Of a DNA stretch of 51,229 nucleotides, positions 34,692 to 43,732 are shown one piece after another. Numbering within the stretch: the stretch's first letter is position 1; every line of letters starts with the position of its first letter. The stretch is taken from assembly GCA_038214085.1 (NCBI GenBank), contig JBBQSF010000004.1:1-51229 (forward strand). Direction: 5' to 3'. Position numbers and translations under genes: made by a program. The notes beneath the pieces are model-generated. The model was given only the letters and a program-made list of their open reading frames with translations, did not search any database and was not told the DNA's origin. The DNA is from JBBQSF01 sp038214085 (GTDB lineage: Bacteria; Bacteroidota; Bacteroidia; Bacteroidales; CG2-30-32-10).

Positions 34692-34774
34692 TTTCTTCGA
34701 CAATGCAAATTCATAATCTTCCTCTGGTGTTTAATGAAAATACTTGATATAGTTTATTGTTTTCAAACTACATT

Positions 34775-34968
34775 TAGAATCTGTTTAAATTTCATATAAA
34801 ATTTTTATTATGCTCCGTCAATTCGAGTTTTTCTATCGTGCTTCTCCATACCCGCATACATTTTTGTAATTGATTATTTTTTAGGAGCGGACTCGAAGTG
34901 ACGATAGAGAAAGTATCGAGAATAGGGGCACAATAATTTCATGTTTTAAAATTTAAACAACCTCCAAG
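34775..34968 (+). repeat. MITE/REP-like imperfect palindromic repeat, copy 2
   Basis: Same orientation and near-identical to 26479-26672, with about a dozen substitutions and one single-base gap over 194 positions. Conserved ends are TAGAATCTGTTTAAATTT on the left and AAATTTAAACAACCTCCAAG on the right; inner arms are TTTTTCTATCGT and GACGATAGAGAAA. No clear target-site duplication is visible at its borders. There is no neighbouring orphan end here. Confidence 0.85.
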
Positions 34969-35190
34969 TATTGGTATTAAATATTTTTTTTCTGTTCTTT
35001 CAAGACTGCTTTACTTTTAACTCAAATTAATCATTAGGAGTCTGCGAACTAATGATTTAATTGGGTTTATCCCGATTTAGTAAATGTTCCTAACAAATTC
35101 TTCTTGTTTGGAATACATTTACTTTATCGATTCTGGCGCAAAAATGTGTGGCATATATTTATGAAATTCAACTAATTGCACTATATTTCT

Positions 35191-35217
35191 TCTAACGCTA
35201 CGCATTAGAGATTTTTT
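35191..35217 (+). terminator. possible hairpin with T-run
   Basis: TCTAACGCTACGCATTAGA folds into a short hairpin: five TCTAA/TTAGA pairs, one C-A mismatch, two GC pairs and a three-base loop. GATTTTTT follows. It lies 500 bases past the nearest upstream gene, so it may be a degenerate repeat rather than a true terminator. Confidence 0.3.
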
Positions 35218-35292
35218 AATGCGGAATTTGGGTTTAATTTCCCGAAAAGTTCAAAAAATTATTTAGTTAATTTCTGATTCACAATTCTTTTG

Positions 35293-35300
35293 TACCTTTG
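35293..35300 (+). promoter_or_regulatory. -7 box for the pirin gene
   Basis: TACCTTTG matches the Bacteroidota -7 consensus and ends 26 bases before the ATG at 35327. A weak -33 candidate (TTTC at 35271-35274) lies 18 bases upstream. Confidence 0.5.
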
Positions 35301-35326
35301 TTTAGAATTAATATAAATAAATAATT

Positions 35327-36034
35327 ATGAAAACCATACTATATGCTTCCGACTCCCGTGGCTATTTTGATCATGGCTGGCTCAAAACTTATCACTCATT
35401 CAGCTTTGCTTCTTATATTAATCCCGAACGCATGAATTTTGGATTGCTTAGGGTGTTTAACGATGATTACATTGAAAGTGGCGAAGGTTTTGGAAAGCAT
35501 TTTCACGACAACATGGAAATTATTACCATTCCCTTTCAAGGAGCTTTAGAACACAAGGACAGCACGGGTACTTCGCAAATTATTTCAAACAACGAAGTTC
35601 AGGTAATGTCTGCTGGCTCAGGAATCTATCATTCTGAATTCAGCAAGTCCGAAACAGAATATTCAAATATTTTTCAGCTATGGATTTTCCCAAAAAAAAG
35701 AGATGTTACTCCGCGTTATGATCAACTAAAATTTAATGCTTCGCTGTGGCTAAATAATTTTTATTCTATAGTTAAACCCGAAGGAAATAAGGGCTTATGG
35801 ATCAATCAGGATTCATTTATTGTAAGAGGCGATTTTTGCAAAGGAATGTTTCCTAAATATACCATACAACATAAAGGAAATGGAGTGTATCTTTTTTTAG
35901 TTCAAGGAAAAATTAAGATTGGTGAACATGTTCTTACTGATCGCGACAGCATTGGGATATGGGATTGCAATGAAATAATTATTGAAGTTACAGATGATTC
36001 GAAACTGATTTTGGTTGATGTCCCTATGAAATAA
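35327..36034 (+). CDS. pirin family protein (YhhW-like bicupin)
   Basis: A 235-residue bicupin of the pirin family. The metal ligands of the first cupin are in place: His58 and His60 (GKHFHDNMEI), His102 and Glu104 (GSGIYHSEF). GALEHKDSTG is the family signature. Some members show quercetin 2,3-dioxygenase activity in vitro; physiological roles are mostly unknown. It is a single gene with its own promoter-like box, followed 53 bases later by trmD with another box. Confidence 0.9.
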   Translation: MKTILYASDSRGYFDHGWLKTYHSFSFASYINPERMNFGLLRVFNDDYIESGEGFGKHFHDNMEIITIPFQGALEHKDSTGTSQIISNNEVQVMSAGSGIYHSEFSKSETEYSNIFQLWIFPKKRDVTPRYDQLKFNASLWLNNFYSIVKPEGNKGLWINQDSFIVRGDFCKGMFPKYTIQHKGNGVYLFLVQGKIKIGEHVLTDRDSIGIWDCNEIIIEVTDDSKLILVDVPMK

Positions 36035-36035
36035 G

Positions 36036-36066
36036 TTGAAATAATAATACGCTTTGTGTATTTTTG
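36036..36066 (+). promoter_or_regulatory. promoter for trmD
   Basis: TATTTTTG at 36059-36066 fits TAnnTTTG, with TTG at 36036-36038 placed 20 bases upstream. The -7 box ends 21 bases before the trmD ATG at 36088. Confidence 0.5.
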
Positions 36067-36087
36067 TAGAAAAACTGATTAATATTC

Positions 36088-36765
36088 ATGCGAATAGATA
36101 TACTCACAATTTTTCCCGAAATGTTCAGTGGCCCTTTTAGTCACTCTATTATTAAAAGAGCCAAAGAAAAAGGAATTGTTGATATTGTATTGCACAATAT
36201 CCGCGATTTCAGCACAACAAAACATAAAAATGTTGATGATTATGCATTTGGAGGTGGTGCGGGAATGGTAATGATGATTGAGCCTATTGCGGCCTGTATA
36301 TCAAAGCTCCAATCGGAGCGAGAATACGACGAAGTAATTTATATGAGCCCTGATGGCAGTTTACTTAGTCAGCAAATTGCAAATACATGCTCAATGCTCA
36401 ATAATGTGATTGTTCTTTGCGGGCATTACAAAGGAATTGATGAACGCATCAGGGAGCATTTTATTACAAAAGAAATATCGGTTGGAGATTATGTGCTTAG
36501 TGGAGGCGAACTTGCAGCAGCAGTGTTTTGTGATGCCATTATACGTTTGATCCCCGGTGTTCTCAATGATGAAACCTCAGCCCTTTCTGATTCGTTTCAA
36601 AATAACCTGGTGTCTCCTCCAGTTTACACACGCCCCGCCGAATATAATGGTTGGAAGGTTCCTGAAGTATTGTTGTCGGGGAATGAAAAACTAATCAGGC
36701 AGTGGCAGTACGAAAAATCTGTAGAACTTACCAAACTGAAACGACCTGGATTAATTGAAGAGTAG
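36088..36765 (+). CDS. trmD: tRNA (guanine-N1)-methyltransferase
   Basis: A 225-residue SPOUT-class methyltransferase that makes m1G37 in tRNAs reading CNN codons, using S-adenosylmethionine. Hallmarks are MRIDILTIFPEMF, HNIRDFSTTKHKNVDDYAFGGGAGMV, the knot segment VIVLCGHYKGIDERI and ISVGDYVLSGGELAA. NNLVSPPVYTRPAEYNGWKVPEVLLSG is also diagnostic. The length is normal for the family. It is essential housekeeping and stands apart from the usual rimM-trmD-rplS order here. Confidence 0.97.
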   Translation: MRIDILTIFPEMFSGPFSHSIIKRAKEKGIVDIVLHNIRDFSTTKHKNVDDYAFGGGAGMVMMIEPIAACISKLQSEREYDEVIYMSPDGSLLSQQIANTCSMLNNVIVLCGHYKGIDERIREHFITKEISVGDYVLSGGELAAAVFCDAIIRLIPGVLNDETSALSDSFQNNLVSPPVYTRPAEYNGWKVPEVLLSGNEKLIRQWQYEKSVELTKLKRPGLIEE

Positions 36766-36837
36766 CTCGAAAACTATTCAGATTTCCTTAATTCGGTTTT
36801 CGAAAAATTTAAATAAATAAATCTTTATTTTTTGTAG

Positions 36838-36845
36838 TATATTTG
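36838..36845 (+). promoter_or_regulatory. -7 box before the small secreted protein gene
   Basis: TATATTTG matches TAnnTTTG and ends 18 bases before ATG 36864. It overlaps the TTG at 36843 that would otherwise be a longer start, which supports ATG 36864 as the real start. No clear -33 element. Confidence 0.35.
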
Positions 36846-36863
36846 AAACTTAATTCAAGTTTT

Positions 36864-37295
36864 ATGAGGGTGCTTTGTGCAATTCTTTTTTTTACTTTAT
36901 TTTTTTCTTTCTTTGTTTATGCTCAACAGGATTCTATTATAAAAACAAATTCGCATCCTTATTTAAAATATTTTGAATTAAATGAAGAACAATGGGATGC
37001 ATGGAATACGATGGATTCAACTTGGTCAAAGGATTATTTTAAATCTTGCCTTGCTGAAAATGGTTTGAGATTGAATTGCGAGGATTGTGAAAACGCTTAC
37101 TTAACTGTAAAATTTGATATTGACTCAACTGGAATAATTAAAAATTTTAGTAATGTTAAGTCTAATATTTGTGGATCAGAAATCCCACTTAAATTAGAAA
37201 AATCTTTTATGTATTATTTCTTGAATATTCAATTCCCCACTATTCTAAGAGGGTTGAAAATAGAAGTTACAATTGGAAATGGACTCAAATGTTAA
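36864..37295 (+). CDS. small secreted protein of unknown function
   Basis: A 143-residue protein from ATG 36864, where a signal peptide MRVLCAILFFTLFFSFFVYAQ begins. The mature part has four cysteines, including CEDCENAYLTVKFDIDSTG, and a central strand-turn pattern (LTVKFDIDSTGIIKNF) that faintly recalls TonB C-terminal or energy-transducer-like domains; the family is not certain. Its stop at 37295 is 16 bases before the T9SS type A gene, so the two are probably co-expressed. Confidence 0.7.
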   Translation: MRVLCAILFFTLFFSFFVYAQQDSIIKTNSHPYLKYFELNEEQWDAWNTMDSTWSKDYFKSCLAENGLRLNCEDCENAYLTVKFDIDSTGIIKNFSNVKSNICGSEIPLKLEKSFMYYFLNIQFPTILRGLKIEVTIGNGLKC

Positions 37296-37311
37296 TTTAA
37301 TAATAAAAAAA

Positions 37312-38952
37312 ATGAAAAATTACGCTACGTTTAAAATGAAATATTTAATAGGCCTTTTTCTGATTTTTGCATTTTCAGGTCAAGCGCAAATTAGTGGAAC
37401 AAAAGTAATTGGCTCTGCTCCCTCTGATTATGCAACATTTTCAGCGGCAGTAAGTGTCCTTAATTCGGTTGGAGTTAATGGTGCGGTTGTATTTCAGGTA
37501 AAACCGGGAACCTATAATGAAAAGATTTGGATAAATAAAATACCAGGTGTATCTGCTACAAATACTGTTTCCTTTGAATCGCAAACTAATGATAGTACTT
37601 CCGTAACACTCACTTATTCTCCTGTTTCTTACTCCGACAATTATACGGTTTATATGTATGATGCTGATTATATTACATTCAGTTATTTAACGCTTGCTTC
37701 AGGGGGAAGTTCTTATGCAAATGTTGTGGTAATTGACAGTTCTTCTGATCACAATACATTTACGCACAATAAAATTCAGGGTTATCTGACTTCACAAGTT
37801 TCAACAAATCAGGCACTGATCTATTCCTCTGGTTTTAGTGAACATTATAATTCGTTTACAAACAATAATTTTTTCCAAGGTTCTTATGGTTTGTATTATT
37901 ATGGCACTTCTACAAAGGAGATTGGTACTGTAATCAGCAATAATGATTTTATTGAACAATATTATTCGGGAATATATTTATCAAACCAGAATGCTGCACT
38001 AGTAACTGGAAATTACATATACAGTTCAAGTGGAACTTCATTCCGAGCAATACAAAGTCAATTCTGTGATGACAAAATGATAATTACAAAAAACAAAATT
38101 GATATTCCAAATTCAGGTGGAGGATATGGTTTGTACTTAACTAATTCTGAGAGTACAGCAGGCAATGAAGCTTTGATAGCGAATAATTTTTTTCATATAA
38201 ACACTTCAGGGGCTACTTGTTCCGGAATTAGTTGCATTTCATCAGCATATCAGAAAATTTATAATAATTCTGTTAATGTTACGGGATCAAATAATACAAG
38301 CTATGCCATTATATTTGATGGATATGGCTCAATCGGGCTTCAGATTAAAAATAATATTTTAGCCAACAATGCCGGAGGTCCTGCAAATTATTGTTATATA
38401 AGTACGTCGCTGTTTTCAACAGATTATAATTCTTATTTCACCAGTGGTGTCAACCTCTGCAATTATTATGGAAACCTTCCCACACTTGCTGCTTGGCAAT
38501 CTGCTACTTCAAAAGATGCACATTCTGTTGTTGTTAATCCACCTTTTATTTCTAATAGTGATTTACATATTTCAACATCATCTGTACTTGGTTCTGCCGG
38601 AGTGAGTCTTGTTGATATTGCGGATGATATTGATGGTGATTCAAGAAACACAACACCTGATATTGGTGCTGATGAATTTACTTTAGTTTCTGTTAATGAA
38701 AACGCTTCAAATACAAAGGGAATCGAAGTTTTTCCTAATCCGGTAAAAGAAAATATTATTGTTCGTTTTGATGGCACTTCTGTTCAATACACAATTGTTG
38801 ATGTGTCGGGAAAAGTAGTATTGTCAGGTTCTTTGGAAAGAACATTTTCCTGTGATATTTCGGTTAAAATGCTAAAACCGGGTATGTATATACTCCGATG
38901 TAATGATGGCAATGCAATTCATAGCTCAAAGTTTATCAAATCAGATTTCTGA
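37312..38952 (+). CDS. T9SS type A sorting-domain protein with right-handed beta-helix
   Basis: A secreted protein of 546 residues from ATG 37312; a second ATG at 37336 gives a tighter signal peptide (MKYLIGLFLIFAFSGQAQ). The body is pectin-lyase-like: repeated short strands rich in N, such as DYITFSYLTLASGG, NTFTHNKIQGY, YNSFTNNNFFQG and LQIKNNILANN. The C-terminal about 80 residues form a type A sorting domain (GIEVFPNPVKENIIVRF, YTIVDVSGKVVLSG, MLKPGMYILRC). It is exported by the T9SS and may bind or cleave a polysaccharide, but catalytic residues are not evident. It overlaps the convergent comEC-like gene by 12 bases. Confidence 0.88.
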   Translation: MKNYATFKMKYLIGLFLIFAFSGQAQISGTKVIGSAPSDYATFSAAVSVLNSVGVNGAVVFQVKPGTYNEKIWINKIPGVSATNTVSFESQTNDSTSVTLTYSPVSYSDNYTVYMYDADYITFSYLTLASGGSSYANVVVIDSSSDHNTFTHNKIQGYLTSQVSTNQALIYSSGFSEHYNSFTNNNFFQGSYGLYYYGTSTKEIGTVISNNDFIEQYYSGIYLSNQNAALVTGNYIYSSSGTSFRAIQSQFCDDKMIITKNKIDIPNSGGGYGLYLTNSESTAGNEALIANNFFHINTSGATCSGISCISSAYQKIYNNSVNVTGSNNTSYAIIFDGYGSIGLQIKNNILANNAGGPANYCYISTSLFSTDYNSYFTSGVNLCNYYGNLPTLAAWQSATSKDAHSVVVNPPFISNSDLHISTSSVLGSAGVSLVDIADDIDGDSRNTTPDIGADEFTLVSVNENASNTKGIEVFPNPVKENIIVRFDGTSVQYTIVDVSGKVVLSGSLERTFSCDISVKMLKPGMYILRCNDGNAIHSSKFIKSDF

Positions 38953-41052
38953 AACATAAGCTCCTGAAAGCTGAACAGCATAACAAGGAATTTTTTCCTT
39001 AAAGCATTCTTCTATCCATTTCTTTGATTTAAATTTTGAAGTGGATGAATCTATGATTATCAAACCGGGTTTATAATTTTGCAGTAAAGCTCCAATGTCC
39101 GCTTTAATATTGCCTGACAATATCAAGTAATCGAGAGTAATTTGTCCCGAATATATTTTTTTGGAATTGGTTTTGGAAATAATTCCAATTCTTTTATCGT
39201 AAAACTGAATAAAATTATTATTCAAATAAAGGTTTGGAAGTGTTTTTTCAGCTACAGAAAATTCATTAAATGAAATGTTGTTTTGTTCGTTAACTCCCTT
39301 TTTTAATAATCCATTTATCAAAAAATACGATTGTGTTTTTTTGTTATTTAGAACTGCTGAGTCGGAAAGTAAGATGTGCTCTCTTCCTTTAATAAAGCCT
39401 AATGCACAACTTTTGTTAACGGAATAAACAGCGAATTCTTTATTGTTTAATGATTTGAAGTATCTGATATTAAAAGAAACCAGAAAAAAAATAATCATCA
39501 TTAACGCTGCTTTGAAAAATATCTTTTTATTAAATGAAAAAAACAGGATTATAAATACAAGAAAGAAGTACATAATCAACACCTCACTTACATTTATCAT
39601 TAATCCCTGTGAAGTTGAATATGGGAGAGAATCAATAAACGATATTATGCTGTTTAAACTCCATAGCAGGAAAGTTAATATTTTAGCGAGAATCCCGGCA
39701 ATTGCAGTTATCGGCGAGAAGAAAAGAACAAGAATTCCGTTGTAAATAACAATATTTGCAAAAGGAACAATTGTTAAATTCGAAAAAAGGAAATAATTTG
39801 GAAACTGATGAAAATAGAAAATACTTATCGGTAAAGTGGCTAACTGTGCGGCAATTGAAACGGAGATCAGCAACCAAACTTGTTTCATGAACCATTTTCG
39901 GGGATACCATAAACGTGAAATAGGTTTTTGAAGCATTACAATTCCGATTACTGAAATATATGACAGTTGAAAGCCTAGATCTGCAATATACAAGGGATTG
40001 ATAAGCAACAAAAATAGGGCAGAAGCAGCAAGTGTATTATAAATATTTGTATATCTTCCAGATGATTTACCAACAATAACAAATGTTATCATAGCTGCGG
40101 CCCTGCATACCGCAGGCGAAAAACCTGTGATAGCAGCATACATCCATATAAATATAATAAGCAGCAACGCTTTTGTTAGTTTTCCCCATTTCTTTCGGTC
40201 AAGAAAGGCAAGCAAAAAATTCAGCCCAATAAAAATAACGCCTACATGCATACCTGAAACACTCAAAACGTGCATTACTCCAGTGTTTGCATAGCTTTTC
40301 ATTAAATCGGCATCTAATTTATCCGTGTAACCCAGGAGCAGTGCCGCAACTACACCAAACTCATCTCCGCTGATTGAATTATCAGTAAATATTTTTAAAA
40401 AATAAGATCGGATATCAAGTGCTACAGCAGTAATTCTTGAACCTTCTCCGCTCGAAATAACTTTCCAATTGCCTTTTTTAACATACCCTTGCGTGTGAAT
40501 CCCTTTGTAGGAAAGATGTTGTTTGAAATTAAATTCTCCGGGATTTGATGGCTCTTTTGTCGCTCCAAAAAAACCTGACAATACCAGCTTATCTCCGTAA
40601 TTAATTGCTTGTGATAGGCTATCTTTTTGGAAATAAACAAGCGATTTTCCAGTAATTTTATTCCAGTGATTTTCGGATTTGTATTCTGTGCTGTTAATAA
40701 CAACCCGCACTGTATTTTCTCTGATTGATATTGGTTCGGAAACATCAGCTATTAGAGTATCATTTCCAGTAGAAACATATAACAAATCATTGGGTTCAAT
40801 TGCAAGTCTCTGATAAGTGAACTGATAAGAAGAACAAAAAACAAAGAGGCTAAAAATCAATCCAAAGGTCCATCGGTTCTGATAATTCTTAACTATTTTT
40901 TTATATCTTAAAATAAAAAAAAGCAAGAAAGCACAAAGCAGTACAAAAAAAGACCAATGCAGTGAGAATTCAATTCCGGTAAGGGCTATTAAAATGCCAC
41001 AAACAAAAGGGATTAGTATTTTTAAGAGTGGTAGTTGATTCCAGATGTTCAT
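38941..41052 (-). CDS. ComEC/Rec2 family DNA-uptake channel protein lacking the metallo-beta-lactamase site
   Basis: A 703-residue polytopic membrane protein. The N-terminal OB-like DUF4131 region (about 25-190) and the competence core with GVMHVLSVSGMHVGVIF (about 255-275) are typical of ComEC. About ten helices follow to residue 520. The C-terminal 180 residues occupy the place of the metallo-beta-lactamase domain but show no HxHxDH motif, as in many Bacteroidota homologues. The role would be transport of single-stranded DNA across the inner membrane. The gene starts 19 bases after the SpoIID gene and belongs to a long minus-strand run. Confidence 0.88.
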   Translation of the reverse strand: MNIWNQLPLLKILIPFVCGILIALTGIEFSLHWSFFVLLCAFLLFFILRYKKIVKNYQNRWTFGLIFSLFVFCSSYQFTYQRLAIEPNDLLYVSTGNDTLIADVSEPISIRENTVRVVINSTEYKSENHWNKITGKSLVYFQKDSLSQAINYGDKLVLSGFFGATKEPSNPGEFNFKQHLSYKGIHTQGYVKKGNWKVISSGEGSRITAVALDIRSYFLKIFTDNSISGDEFGVVAALLLGYTDKLDADLMKSYANTGVMHVLSVSGMHVGVIFIGLNFLLAFLDRKKWGKLTKALLLIIFIWMYAAITGFSPAVCRAAAMITFVIVGKSSGRYTNIYNTLAASALFLLLINPLYIADLGFQLSYISVIGIVMLQKPISRLWYPRKWFMKQVWLLISVSIAAQLATLPISIFYFHQFPNYFLFSNLTIVPFANIVIYNGILVLFFSPITAIAGILAKILTFLLWSLNSIISFIDSLPYSTSQGLMINVSEVLIMYFFLVFIILFFSFNKKIFFKAALMMIIFFLVSFNIRYFKSLNNKEFAVYSVNKSCALGFIKGREHILLSDSAVLNNKKTQSYFLINGLLKKGVNEQNNISFNEFSVAEKTLPNLYLNNNFIQFYDKRIGIISKTNSKKIYSGQITLDYLILSGNIKADIGALLQNYKPGLIIIDSSTSKFKSKKWIEECFKEKIPCYAVQLSGAYVSEI

Positions 41053-41071
41053 TGTTGAAATGATTTCTGAA

Positions 41072-42223
41072 TTATTTTAACTCGGAAATGTTCATAATTT
41101 GAACATCTTTATAATAAAAATTAATAATTTCCTTAAATGTCCATCCGTAATCTACCATTTTCATTGCACCTTCCTGACACAACCCAACAGCATGACCATA
41201 TCCCTTTCCAATTAAATATAAGCTGTCGCCCTTTTCTTCAATGTTGAAAAATGTAGATTTAAGTTTCCAGTCAACTCTGATGATTTTTAAAGGAATATTT
41301 GGATTTTCGTCAAAATAAATTTTTCTGGTTTTCTGGGTATAGTTACATGCTTTATTAACCATTAAAGAGTCAGAAACGGGGTAATTATAAGTGGATGATA
41401 AGTAATTAAGCCACGCTGTTTTATCTATTATTTTTGACCATTTAGCTTGAGATTGCTTAAGACAAAAGGTGTCTTTAACAGATTTGAGATAAGTAGTAGC
41501 AACGGACCAAACATCTTCCGAATTGCAGGTTTGTCCACCACAATTTGAGAAAAAAGCAGCAGAGATAGGTTTTTTTGATTTGTCAACGATTATCGTTCCT
41601 GAAGTTTGAGATGTTGCCATCATTATCATGCTGTTTATACATCGTCCGTTGTAAAGTTGGCAATGAACTTTGTCGCATAAGTTGAAGTCGCCCTCTTTAA
41701 CATGTTTCTGTATGTTACTTACTGCATAAGTTCTTGAAATTATTGCTTGTAATTTGAGAAATTCAAGGTTTTTTTTGATGCCGCCCTCTGATTCAACCAC
41801 TCCGGCAATATAATGCTCAAGTTCAACTTTGTTGATAATTTTCAGATAACCATTCTCAACAGAAATCAATATCCCGTCGTCGTACACCCTTGATTTAATG
41901 TCAGGAATATCACTCTTAAAAGTAAAAGTATTTAAAAATCCTTCGGCTGAAAAAATAAGGCTGGTATAGCTTCCTAGGCGTTCACCTTGCTTGAAAAGAG
42001 AGATTTTTCCATCAACAACTTTAAGCGTAACAGGATTGTTTTTATAAAGGTCAACCACTTTTGATTTTTGCTCATAAATCACATATTTTCCCGAAAGTGG
42101 AGTTATTGTTACAGAAGATAAGTTTGTGCCAGTATAAATTCTAACATCAATATCTATTGCAAATACTTGACCTGTAAGGAATATAAGAAGGATGACGAAT
42201 AATTTACGTTTGAAAAAGATCAT
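41072..42223 (-). CDS. SpoIID/LytB domain-containing protein
   Basis: A secreted protein of 383 residues from ATG 42223, which begins a good signal peptide (MIFFKRKLFVILLIFLTGQVFA). An upstream in-frame TTG at 42274 seems unlikely. SpoIID hallmarks are LEHYIAGVVESEGG, LKLQAIISRTYAV and the C-terminal GKGYGHAVGLCQEGAMKMVDYGWTF. The family includes lytic transglycosylases acting on denuded peptidoglycan; this is a non-sporulating lineage, so a general wall role is likely. It lies between lpxB and the comEC-like gene, a common order in Bacteroidota. Confidence 0.88.
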   Translation of the reverse strand: MIFFKRKLFVILLIFLTGQVFAIDIDVRIYTGTNLSSVTITPLSGKYVIYEQKSKVVDLYKNNPVTLKVVDGKISLFKQGERLGSYTSLIFSAEGFLNTFTFKSDIPDIKSRVYDDGILISVENGYLKIINKVELEHYIAGVVESEGGIKKNLEFLKLQAIISRTYAVSNIQKHVKEGDFNLCDKVHCQLYNGRCINSMIMMATSQTSGTIIVDKSKKPISAAFFSNCGGQTCNSEDVWSVATTYLKSVKDTFCLKQSQAKWSKIIDKTAWLNYLSSTYNYPVSDSLMVNKACNYTQKTRKIYFDENPNIPLKIIRVDWKLKSTFFNIEEKGDSLYLIGKGYGHAVGLCQEGAMKMVDYGWTFKEIINFYYKDVQIMNISELK

Positions 42224-42319
42224 TAATTTTTTTTTGTCAGTTTTCAAAAATAGCGTTCCTGTAATAATATTCAAAAAATAAAATGTTAAAACTTTATAAT
42301 TAAAAATTAATGCTTTGTT

Positions 42320-43429
42320 TTATAGCGGATTAGATTTTGCTTCAATTACAATAATCTCAGCAGCTTTGAACGAAGCTCCTTTTCCACCCAATTTCGATTT
42401 GAGCGTGATAAATGATTCTTTTAATTTTTTTGAATTAATCGGGTCAAGAATTTTTTTGAGTTCAAGTATGAGCTGTTCTTCATTGAAATCTTGTTGTATT
42501 AATTCCTTTACAATCTCCTGATCCATGATAAGGTTTACCAGCGATATATATTTTATTTTTATAACACTTCTTGCAATTCTGTATGAAATGTAATTTCCTT
42601 TGTAACAAACCACTTCTGGTACTTCAAAAAGTGCGGTTTCAAGAGTTGCTGTTCCTGAAGTTACCAATGCTGCTTTGGCTTTACTTAGCAATTCATAAGT
42701 TGCAGAATATGCAATTTCAATATTCCGATTACCAATCAGTTTCTTATAATAATTTTGGTCAAGTGAAGAAACGCCAGCAATTATAAAGCGATAGTCGGGG
42801 AAATTGTTGGAGATTTTTGCCATAACTGGCAGCATTTTTTTCACTTCCTGTTTCCTACTTCCCGGAAGAATTGCAATAATAGGTTTTGACTCTTTTTGTG
42901 TCAAGATTTTGTCCGCATAAACATTATTTTCAATTGCATCAAGCAATGGGTGGCCAACAAAATCTGCATTGAAATTGTGTTTTGTGTAAAAATCTTTTTC
43001 AAAAGGAAGAATTACAATCATTCTGTCAACATATTTTTTTATAATTTTTACACGCGATTGCTTCCATGCCCATAATTGTGGCGAAATATAATAAATTACT
43101 TTGAAGCCATTTTTCTTAGCAAATTCAGCAATTCGCAAATTAAAGCCCGGATAATCAATCAGAACCAGTACATCGGGTTTGTAGTTCAAGATATCTTTTT
43201 TGCAAAAGCTTATATTTCCTAATATCGTGCGGATATTCAAGAGTACTTCGGCAAAGCCCATAAATGCAAGCTCGTTTATGTGACGAACAATTTCAGCACC
43301 TTGGCTTTTCATCAAATCCCCACCCCAGCATCTGAATTCGGCATTCAAATCAAGTTGCTTAATTTCTTTGAACAGATTTGACCCATGCAAATCACCCGAA
43401 GCTTCGCCTGCAATAATATAATATTTCAT
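42320..43429 (-). CDS. lpxB: lipid-A-disaccharide synthase
   Basis: A 369-residue family 19 glycosyltransferase. It joins UDP-diacylglucosamine and lipid X to form the lipid A disaccharide. Motifs are YYIIAGEASGDLHGSNLF at the N terminus, YYISPQLWAWKQSRVK in the middle, IAILPGSRKQEVKKMLP for donor binding, and SGTATLETALFEVPEVVCYKG near the C terminus. Length is standard. It starts 9 bases after the small membrane protein gene and is inside the surE-to-comEC run. Confidence 0.95.
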   Translation of the reverse strand: MKYYIIAGEASGDLHGSNLFKEIKQLDLNAEFRCWGGDLMKSQGAEIVRHINELAFMGFAEVLLNIRTILGNISFCKKDILNYKPDVLVLIDYPGFNLRIAEFAKKNGFKVIYYISPQLWAWKQSRVKIIKKYVDRMIVILPFEKDFYTKHNFNADFVGHPLLDAIENNVYADKILTQKESKPIIAILPGSRKQEVKKMLPVMAKISNNFPDYRFIIAGVSSLDQNYYKKLIGNRNIEIAYSATYELLSKAKAALVTSGTATLETALFEVPEVVCYKGNYISYRIARSVIKIKYISLVNLIMDQEIVKELIQQDFNEEQLILELKKILDPINSKKLKESFITLKSKLGGKGASFKAAEIIVIEAKSNPL

Positions 43430-43438
43430 GATTGCAGT

Positions 43439-43732
43439 TTACTTGATTATGTAATCATAAATAAAAAAAATAATGATGTATGTGAAGGTAAACATCAGAA
43501 ATCCTTTACCCGTTTTTTCAAATTTTAATTTTACCATATAATACCTCATTAAAAAAACATTCACAAGCACTGAAACAAGCATGAGTGTTGATGTTTTTAA
43601 AAATGGCACATCATAATGATAGCTTCCTATAAGTTGGTTGATGCCAAATAAAATTCCAAAAACAGCCCATGGAATAATCATTCCCATGATCAAGCCAAGT
43701 AGCAAGGAATCACGTTTTAATTGTTTCAGCAT
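43439..43732 (-). CDS. small membrane protein of unknown function
   Basis: A 97-residue protein with three predicted membrane helices (LLGLIMGMIIPWAVFGILFG, STLMLVSVLVNVFLM, FLMFTFTYIIIFFIYDYII). I recognise no family motif. It overlaps the end of surE by 7 bases and precedes lpxB by 9, so it is translated with them. A minor envelope role is a guess from context. Confidence 0.8.
   Translation of the reverse strand: MLKQLKRDSLLLGLIMGMIIPWAVFGILFGINQLIGSYHYDVPFLKTSTLMLVSVLVNVFLMRYYMVKLKFEKTGKGFLMFTFTYIIIFFIYDYIIK

Larger units (their letters stand above)
34692..35326. other. 635-bp intergenic region with the second palindromic repeat
   Basis: Spacer between the TPR anti-sigma and the pirin gene. 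It contains the palindromic repeat at 34775-34968, a small hairpin with a T-run at 35191-35217 and a promoter-like -7 box at 35293-35300. I see no open frame, tRNA or riboswitch in the remainder. Confidence 0.7.

Noticed and set aside
36767..36803. TCGAAAAC and GTTTTCGA inverted repeat after trmD as a terminator
   Set aside because: The 8-base arms are separated by 21 bases and no T-run follows, so it is a poor terminator.
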